A stretch of DNA of 64,000 nt, from contig JAHBUZ010000002.1 of the NCBI GenBank assembly GCA_019637815.1, forward strand, positions 124,001-188,000. Direction: 5' to 3'. This document shows positions 59,036 to 64,000 of this stretch, in pieces. Positions within the stretch are counted from its first letter, which is position 1, and each line of letters starts with the position of its first letter. Both the position numbers and the translations under genes were made by a program. This stretch comes from Chloroflexota bacterium (GTDB taxonomy: Bacteria > Chloroflexota > Limnocylindria > Limnocylindrales > CSP1-4). The notes under the pieces are model-generated. The model ran no database searches, was not told the origin of the DNA, and saw only the letters and a program-made list of their open reading frames with translations.

Positions 59036-60181
59036 TCAGCGAGGGGCTCGGTCCGTGGCTCGGGTCGGCCACCTGGCCGGCACGACGATGTCCCCGTCCA
59101 CCGACCGCAGGTCCGCCACGCCGGCATGCTCGGCGTCCTCGCGCAGCTCCCGCACGAGTCGCGCGAGGACGGTCCGGGCACCTGCCGCACCGCCCAGCGC
59201 GAGGCCCCACAGGACCGGCCGCGCCACGAGGACGGCACGCGCCCCGAGCGCGAGGGCCATGAGCGCGTGGCCGCCACGCCGGATGCCGCCGTCCACGTAG
59301 ACCTCCACGCGGCCATCGGCGGCCGCGACGCAGTCCGGCAGCGCGACGGCGCTGGGTATCGCTCCGTCCAGCGTGCGGCCCCCGTGGTTGCTCACGACGA
59401 TCGCCGCGAACCCCGCGTCCGCGGCCCGTCGCGCGTCGTCGGGATGGAGGATGCCCTTGAGCACGACGGGCACGCCGCACGATGCGTTCAGACGCTCGGC
59501 CCATGCCCAGTCGAGCCCGCGCCGGATGTGGCCATCGCCCGAGTGATGCGGGAACCGGATGCCGCGGGTGTCGAAGCCGCCCGGAGGACGGGCGCTGGTG
59601 TCCGCCTCGGACGGGACGTCGACGGTCAGGACGAGCGCCCGGACCCCGGCCGCGAGTGCCCGGTCCACCGTCGATCGGGTGTGGGACTCGTCCGCGAGGG
59701 GATACACCTGGAACCACAGGTCGAGGTCCGGGACCGCGCCGACCTCCTCGACCGCGGTCGTGCTGCTCATCGAGAGAACCATCGTGCCGCCGAGCGCGGC
59801 CACGGCCCGTGCGATACCCAGCTCCGCGTCCGGATGGGCGAGGGCATGCATCGCGGACGGGCCCACGACGATCGGATGACGCACCACCCGTCCGAGGAGC
59901 GGCACCTCGAGCGACACATCCAGGGCACCCGTGAGGCGGCGGGGTCGCAGCCACCAGGCGTCCCAGGCGTGCTCGTTCTCCCGGAGCGTCCGCTCATCGC
60001 GAGCGCCGGTCGCGTAGTAGGCATGGGCATCGGGACGCATCACCCGCGCCGCCGCGGCCTCGAGCGTCGCGATCGGCGCATCCGCGAGCGCGGCCCCGGC
60101 CTCGAGCGCCGTGGGATCTTCGAGCGCGGCCCCAGCCTCGAGCGCGGCGAGCCGTGGATCCCCTGGATCCCGTGCGGTCAT
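59036..60181 (-). CDS. FMN-dependent 2-hydroxy-acid oxidase/lactate dehydrogenase
   Basis: 381 residues. FMN and active-site motifs: YYATGARDERTLRENE, HPIVVGPSAMHALAHPDAE, STTAVEEVG, WFQVYP (Tyr), LVLTVDVP, VVLKGILHPDDARRA (Lys), VSNHGGRTLDG (catalytic His-Gly-Gly-Arg) and YVDGGIRRGG. It oxidises an L-2-hydroxy acid to the keto-acid. The first 40 residues contain an Ala/Glu-rich 12-residue repeat not needed by the family. ATG 60181 overlaps the stop of the D-2-hydroxyacid dehydrogenase gene; together they could interconvert hydroxy-acid stereoisomers. Confidence 0.9.
   Translation of the reverse strand: MTARDPGDPRLAALEAGAALEDPTALEAGAALADAPIATLEAAAARVMRPDAHAYYATGARDERTLRENEHAWDAWWLRPRRLTGALDVSLEVPLLGRVVRHPIVVGPSAMHALAHPDAELGIARAVAALGGTMVLSMSSTTAVEEVGAVPDLDLWFQVYPLADESHTRSTVDRALAAGVRALVLTVDVPSEADTSARPPGGFDTRGIRFPHHSGDGHIRRGLDWAWAERLNASCGVPVVLKGILHPDDARRAADAGFAAIVVSNHGGRTLDGAIPSAVALPDCVAAADGRVEVYVDGGIRRGGHALMALALGARAVLVARPVLWGLALGGAAGARTVLARLVRELREDAEHAGVADLRSVDGDIVVPARWPTRATDRAPR
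60085..60145. repeat. 25-bp direct repeat with 36-bp period in the hydroxy-acid oxidase gene
   Basis: 60085-60109 and 60121-60145 are identical at 24 of 25 bases. They encode repeated Ala-Leu-Glu-Ala-Gly-Ala-Ala-Leu segments of a 12-residue unit near the N-terminus, a likely in-frame duplication. Confidence 0.85.
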
Positions 60182-61173
60182 CGGCGGGACGCGGCGTCGA
60201 GCGTGTTGACCGGGTTGCGGGGCAGCCCGCCGTCGAGCACCCGGAGGGCCTCGTCGGCGCACAGCAGCGCGAGCTCCCGTCGCGCGTCGAGGGAGTACCA
60301 CGCCGTGTGGCCCGTGGCGATGACGTTGGCGCGCGTCAGGACCGGCTGCGCGAGATCCACCGTCGGCTCGTCCTCGAGGACGTCGAGCCCCGCGGCCGCC
60401 ACGTGGCCGCTCGCGAGCGCCGCATCGAGCGCGTCGATGTCGATGAGGCCACCCCGGCTGGTGTTGACGATGACCACGCCCGGCCGGGTCGTGGCGAGAC
60501 GTGCCGCGTCCACGAGGTGATGCGTGCCGGCATCGAGCGGGCAGTGCAGGGTGATCGCATCGGCGCGCGCGAACAGCTCGTCGAGGTCGACCGGATGGGC
60601 GCCACGGGCGCGGATGACGTCCGGCGGCAGGACGGCGTCCTGACCGATGACCTGCCAGCCGAACGCGTGCGCACGGGTCGCCACGCGCTCCCCGATGCGG
60701 CCCATGCCCACGATGCCCAGGACCTGCTGTGATGGCCGCCGGACGGGTGGCAGGCGGTCATAGGCGAGCCACCGACCCGCGTCGCGCCACACCGTGCCGA
60801 GCGCATCGAGCCGTCGCGCGCAGGCCATCAGCAGCAGCATCGTATGGTCGGCCACCTCGTCGGCGCAGTAGTCGGGCACGTTGGCGACCCAGATGCCCCG
60901 GGCCGTGGCCGCGGGCACGTCGATGAGGTCGTAGCCGATGCCGGCCCGCACGATGAGACGCGCCTCGGTCAGCCGGTCGAGCTCGGGCTCCCGGAAGGCG
61001 AGCACCCCGTCGATGACCACGGCGGCATCCGCGGCTGCCGATGCCGCATCCGCCGGCGATGTCCCGTCGGGGAGCACCCGGACGTCCACGCCCGCGCCGC
61101 GCAGCCGGTCCACGGCGGGCGCCAGCAGCTCGGCGGAGTCGGTGATGGTGACGCGGCGAGGGATCGAGGACAT
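60178..61173 (-). CDS. D-2-hydroxyacid dehydrogenase (C-terminal binding/phosphoglycerate type)
   Basis: 331 residues. The NAD domain has QVLGIVGMGRIGERVATRAHAFG. Catalytic residues are Arg in VNTSRGGLID, Glu in LDVLEDEP and His in VIATGHTAWYS. AGGAGGTGG is placed correctly before ATG 61173, one of the best ribosome binding sites of this block. It is the first gene of a two-gene operon with the hydroxy-acid oxidase and is divergent from the aminotransferase gene. It differs clearly from the other D-2-hydroxyacid dehydrogenases at 33930 and 62674. Confidence 0.9.
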   Translation of the reverse strand: MSSIPRRVTITDSAELLAPAVDRLRGAGVDVRVLPDGTSPADAASAAADAAVVIDGVLAFREPELDRLTEARLIVRAGIGYDLIDVPAATARGIWVANVPDYCADEVADHTMLLLMACARRLDALGTVWRDAGRWLAYDRLPPVRRPSQQVLGIVGMGRIGERVATRAHAFGWQVIGQDAVLPPDVIRARGAHPVDLDELFARADAITLHCPLDAGTHHLVDAARLATTRPGVVIVNTSRGGLIDIDALDAALASGHVAAAGLDVLEDEPTVDLAQPVLTRANVIATGHTAWYSLDARRELALLCADEALRVLDGGLPRNPVNTLDAASRR

Positions 61174-61255
61174 GCCACCTCCTGGGTCGGGCACCGGGCC
61201 CGCGACCGTGCGGGACCACAGGGACATCCGACACGATCGACGGATCGACGCGCGG

Positions 61256-61294
61256 TTGACGCGCCATCCGGCAGTATTGTAGATTGTCGACAAT
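61256..61294 (+). promoter_or_regulatory. promoter with perfect GntR-type operator before the aminotransferase gene
   Basis: TTGACG (61256-61261), 18 bases, TAGATT (61280-61285). ATTGTCGACAAT (61283-61294) is a perfect 12-bp palindrome covering the -10 edge and predicted start. It matches the autoregulatory site of the GntR gene 9.7 kb upstream, so that regulator very likely controls this divergent region too. Confidence 0.65.
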
Positions 61295-61324
61295 GTTCGT
61301 ACGACCATCATCGACGCCGACCGC

Positions 61325-62677
61325 GTGAACGGACGCTCCCAGCCATCCGCACCGGCGGACGGATTGGCACGCTCCCGTGCCATCACCGACCTGGCGACCG
61401 AGCTGCTGCCGGGTGGCGTCAGCTCCAGCCTCCGGGTCGTGGAGCGACCACGGGTCTTCGTGCGGGCCCGCGGCAGCCGCGTCTGGGACGCGGACGGACG
61501 CGAGTACATCGACTACCACGCGGCGTTCGGCCCGATCATCCTGGGGCATGCGGACCCGGTCGTCCACGAGGCGGCGCTCGAGGTCGCTCGCGAGCTCGAC
61601 CCCGTGGGCCTCGGTGCGACGGAGCTGGAGGTCGAGCTGGCCGCCCGGATCCGGCGCCTGGTGCCCTCGGTCGAGAAGGTCCTGTTCTCCAACTCGGGCT
61701 CCGAGGCGACGTTCCACGCCATCCGTGTCGCGCGTGCCGCCACGGGTCGGCGACTGCTGGTCAAGTTCCAGGGCTGCTATCACGGCTGGCACGACTATGT
61801 CGCGGCCAACGTCGTCAGCACGCCCGGGCGGCTCGGCAGCATCGACCCGACCTCGGCGGGTGTGCTGCCCCAGGCCCTGGACTGGCTGCGGGTGCTGCCC
61901 TTCAACGACATCGAGGCGTTCGAGGCGCTCATGGCCCGCGAGGGCGAGGACGTTGCCGCCGTCATCCTCGAGCCGGTCATCCATACCATCGGCTGCGTGC
62001 TGCCGACGCCCGAGTTCCTGGGAGCGCTCCGCCGCGCCACGACGGCCACCGGCTCGGTGCTCATCTTCGACGAGGTGGTCACCGGGTTCCGCCATGACCT
62101 GGGGGGCTATCAGGCCATCGCGGGGATCCGGCCGGACCTGTCGACCTTCGCCAAGGCCATCGCCAATGGCTACCCCATCGCCGCGGTCGGCGGCCGCGCG
62201 GACCTCATGGACCACTTCAACACGCGCCCGGACGGCACCGTCCTGTTCGGTGGTACGTACAACGGCAACCCCATGTCGGTCGCCGCGGCGCTCGCCACCA
62301 TCGACATCCTGGAGGCGGGCGACGGGGCCGTCCATCGGCGGCTGTACGCGCTCGGTGACCGGATGCGCACCGGTCTCCAGTCGATCGTCGACCGGCTCGG
62401 CCTGCCGGCGCGGGCCGTCAACCAGGGATCGGTGTTCGTGCTGTACTTCACGGAGCGCGACGTGCGCAGCTACGAGGATGCCCTGACCAGCGACGCGTCC
62501 TGGTACGTGGCGTTCCACCGGGGCATGACGGAGCGGGGCTTCCTGATGCTGCCCATGAACCTGAAGCGCAACCACCTCACCGCCGCGCATACCGAGGAGG
62601 ACGTCGACCTGACCCTCCAGGCGGCGGAGGACGTGCTGGCGGGGCTGGCGGCCCGCGGGGGCCCGCAGGACACATGA
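61325..62677 (+). CDS. class III aminotransferase, glutamate-1-semialdehyde aminomutase-like
   Basis: 450 residues. Fold-type I PLP features: LFSNSGSEATFHAIRVARAATG, CYHGWHDYVA, LIFDEVVTGFRHDLGG (PLP Asp), and the Schiff-base Lys in STFAKAIANGYPIAAVGG. Similarity is to HemL, but the setting in a catabolic operon and the loss of HemL's N-terminal pattern make a different amine substrate, such as a beta- or D-amino acid, more likely. The GTG start has no clear ribosome binding site. It overlaps the next gene by ATGA. Confidence 0.88.
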   Translation: MNGRSQPSAPADGLARSRAITDLATELLPGGVSSSLRVVERPRVFVRARGSRVWDADGREYIDYHAAFGPIILGHADPVVHEAALEVARELDPVGLGATELEVELAARIRRLVPSVEKVLFSNSGSEATFHAIRVARAATGRRLLVKFQGCYHGWHDYVAANVVSTPGRLGSIDPTSAGVLPQALDWLRVLPFNDIEAFEALMAREGEDVAAVILEPVIHTIGCVLPTPEFLGALRRATTATGSVLIFDEVVTGFRHDLGGYQAIAGIRPDLSTFAKAIANGYPIAAVGGRADLMDHFNTRPDGTVLFGGTYNGNPMSVAAALATIDILEAGDGAVHRRLYALGDRMRTGLQSIVDRLGLPARAVNQGSVFVLYFTERDVRSYEDALTSDASWYVAFHRGMTERGFLMLPMNLKRNHLTAAHTEEDVDLTLQAAEDVLAGLAARGGPQDT

Positions 62678-63690
62678 CGCGCGGGCCGGCCGCCGTCGTC
62701 CTGGATCCGTACCACAGCGAGGAGGATCCCTTCGCGGTCGATGCCGCGCTCCTCGCCGAGGCGGGTGTCGAGCTCATCGTGCCCCCCGACCCGGACTCGG
62801 CCGATGCCGCGATCGTGGACGCGGACGTGGTCGTGGTCACGGGTGTGCGACGACTCGACGCGGCCCGCATCGCGACCCTGCGCCGGGCGGTCGGCATCCT
62901 GTGCTACAGCATCGGCATGGACCAGGTCGACCGGGAGGCGGCAGCGTCCCGTGGCCTGCCGGTCCGCAACATCCCGGGCTATTGCACCGACGAGGTCGCG
63001 GACCACGCACTGCTGCTGCTCCTCGCCGCACGTCGTCGGCTGCTGCCGCTCGCGAGCCGTGCCGCTGCCGGCGACTGGGGCGTCCTCGACGACCCGCACC
63101 ACGACGCCATCCGCCGGTCGCGTGGCACGATGCTGGGCATCGTGGGCGCGGGCCGCATCGGACGTGCCGTGGCCGCCCGCGCGCGGGCGTTCGGGATGCG
63201 CACCATCGCCGCCGACCCGGCCCCCGCGGTCGTCGATCCGGACCTGCCGATCGTGCCGCTCCCGACGCTGCTCGCGGAGGCCGACGCGGTGGTGCTGTGT
63301 GCCGCCCTGACGCCCGGCACGCGGGGCCTCATCGACGCGGCCGCGCTGGCCCTCGTCCGTCCCGGTGTCGTGCTCGTCAACGTGGCGCGTGGCGCGCTGG
63401 TCGACGAGCCCGCCCTCGCCGATGCGCTGCACGATGGCCGCGTCTCGGCGGCGGCGCTCGACGTGCGCCACCCGGAGCCGCCGCTCGCGGACGCGGACCC
63501 GCTCGCGGCCCACATCGCGGCCGGCCGCGTCCTCGTCACGCCCCATGTCGCGGCGAGCTCCCGGGAGGCCGTCGAGGATCTCCACCGGATGGCGGCCGCG
63601 ACCATCCTCGAGCTCCTCGGCGACGCCGGACGCCTCCACCCCGGACCCGACACGTCGATGCCGACGGGCGCCGGGGACACGGTGCGCTGA
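62674..63690 (+). CDS. D-2-hydroxyacid dehydrogenase
   Basis: 338 residues. NAD motif MLGIVGAGRIGRAVAARARAFG; Arg in VNVARGALVDE; His in VTPHVAASSREAVEDL. At the usual Glu position the sequence reads LDVRHPEPP, so the acid may be Glu shifted by the local change. GYCTDEVADHALLLLLA is the substrate-domain hinge. It probably reduces the keto-acid released by the aminotransferase to which it is coupled (ATGA). The stop shares one base with the ABC ATPase start. Confidence 0.88.
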   Translation: MTRGPAAVVLDPYHSEEDPFAVDAALLAEAGVELIVPPDPDSADAAIVDADVVVVTGVRRLDAARIATLRRAVGILCYSIGMDQVDREAAASRGLPVRNIPGYCTDEVADHALLLLLAARRRLLPLASRAAAGDWGVLDDPHHDAIRRSRGTMLGIVGAGRIGRAVAARARAFGMRTIAADPAPAVVDPDLPIVPLPTLLAEADAVVLCAALTPGTRGLIDAAALALVRPGVVLVNVARGALVDEPALADALHDGRVSAAALDVRHPEPPLADADPLAAHIAAGRVLVTPHVAASSREAVEDLHRMAAATILELLGDAGRLHPGPDTSMPTGAGDTVR

Positions 63691-64000
63691 TGGACGGCTC
63701 GCTCCACCTGCGGGACCTGACCCGGCTGTACGGCAAGGTGCGCGCCCTCGACGGCCTGTCGCTGGACATCCCCCAGGGCTCGTTCGTGACGCTCCTGGGA
63801 CCGTCCGGCTGCGGCAAGTCGACCACGCTCAGCATCCTCGCCGGGCTCGACCGACCCGATGGCGGCACGGTCCACATGGGCGACCAGGACATCACCCGGA
63901 CGCCGCCCAACGAGCGGCGCATGGCGATGGTGTTCCAGAACTACGCGCTGTATCCGCACATGGACGCGTTCGACAACATCGCGTTCTCGCTCCGCCTCGC
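63690..64000 (+). CDS. ABC transporter ATP-binding protein, N-terminal part
   Basis: 103 codons are in the window. Walker A is GPSGCGKST and the Q-loop VFQNYALYP. The type is that of UgpC/PotA importers for sugars, polyamines or glycerol-phosphate. The ATG shares a base with the preceding stop (TGATG), so it belongs to the aminotransferase operon and probably starts a transporter set that continues beyond the window and imports the substrate of this pathway. Confidence 0.88.
   Translation, partial: MDGSLHLRDLTRLYGKVRALDGLSLDIPQGSFVTLLGPSGCGKSTTLSILAGLDRPDGGTVHMGDQDITRTPPNERRMAMVFQNYALYPHMDAFDNIAFSLRL

Noticed and set aside
55522..59316. A 1264-codon open frame on the minus strand
   Set aside because: It is antisense to several well-supported plus-strand genes, has the biased composition of GC-rich shadow frames and no domain.

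Overview
The window is one contiguous piece of a very GC-rich (about 70 %) bacterial chromosome. Genes are densely packed and often coupled through ATGA, GTGA or TGATG stop/start overlaps. No rRNA, tRNA, CRISPR array, integrase or insertion sequence was seen. An F420-type luciferase-like oxidoreductase, the SCO1664/DUF3090 pair, a DUF4032 protein, a group 3b-type NADP-linked [NiFe] hydrogenase and a fused 2-oxoacid:ferredoxin oxidoreductase together suggest a high-GC Terrabacteria lineage. I favour an uncultured Chloroflexota (Limnocylindria-like) over an actinomycete, but this is inference from gene content. Many genes lack a Shine-Dalgarno sequence and instead carry a TANNNT box 6-9 bases before the start codon, which suggests that leaderless transcription is common here.

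Layout. (1) 0-7 kb: the end of a Zn/Mn ABC permease, a thiol-redox and copper block (DsbA-like, VKOR-like, YcnI/DUF1775, fused CopC-CopD) bracketed by two related small membrane proteins, and a secreted PQQ-type sugar dehydrogenase. (2) 7-10.9 kb: kinase-like SCO1664 protein with DUF3090, a holin-like membrane protein, a LUD-domain protein with a good promoter, and an F420-type oxidoreductase. (3) 10.8-16.1 kb, minus strand: hydrogenase operon in the order cyclic-nucleotide sensor, fused beta-gamma electron-transfer subunit, small subunit, large subunit, maturation protease. (4) 16.3-21.2 kb: HAD hydrolase, then 2-oxoacid:ferredoxin oxidoreductase made of an alpha-gamma fusion, a CBS-domain protein and a ferredoxin-beta fusion. 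Sections 3 and 4 together could link ferredoxin, NADPH and H2.

(5) 22.9-43.2 kb: a sugar-acid catabolic island. It contains a complete Weimberg-type set (IlvD/EDD sugar-acid dehydratase, XylX-type 2-keto-3-deoxy-acid dehydratase, ketoglutarate semialdehyde dehydrogenase), an enolase-superfamily dehydratase, an RraA-like protein, a second FAH protein, a Gfo/Idh/MocA oxidoreductase, two DapA-family lyases, two cupins, an SDR, a D-2-hydroxyacid dehydrogenase, a GntR/FCD regulator and a NitT/TauT-type ABC importer. Almost every promoter in it carries an AT-rich palindrome with a TATCATA-like core, probably the GntR operator. Two promoters are followed by tiny ORFs with very strong ribosome binding sites that overlap the next gene. 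A second, probably inactive aldehyde dehydrogenase paralogue closes the island.

(6) 43-51.5 kb: DUF4032 protein, a Phd/PIN toxin-antitoxin pair, NanE, a MalK/UgpC-type ATPase, a PP-loop asparagine-synthase-like protein and a GH57 glycosidase. (7) 51.5-64 kb: a second GntR/FCD regulator heads an operon of M20 peptidase, D-threonine-aldolase-like protein, two Gfo/Idh-like proteins, FAH protein and N-acyl-D-amino-acid deacylase, followed by a 2-hydroxy-acid oxidase, two D-2-hydroxyacid dehydrogenases, a GSA-type aminotransferase and the start of an ABC ATPase. Its operator (ATTGTCGACAAT type) differs from that of the sugar-acid island and appears at two promoters. Three consecutive genes at 53.5-56.4 kb carry five frameshifts while their stop/start overlaps remain intact, which points to sequence errors or very recent decay.
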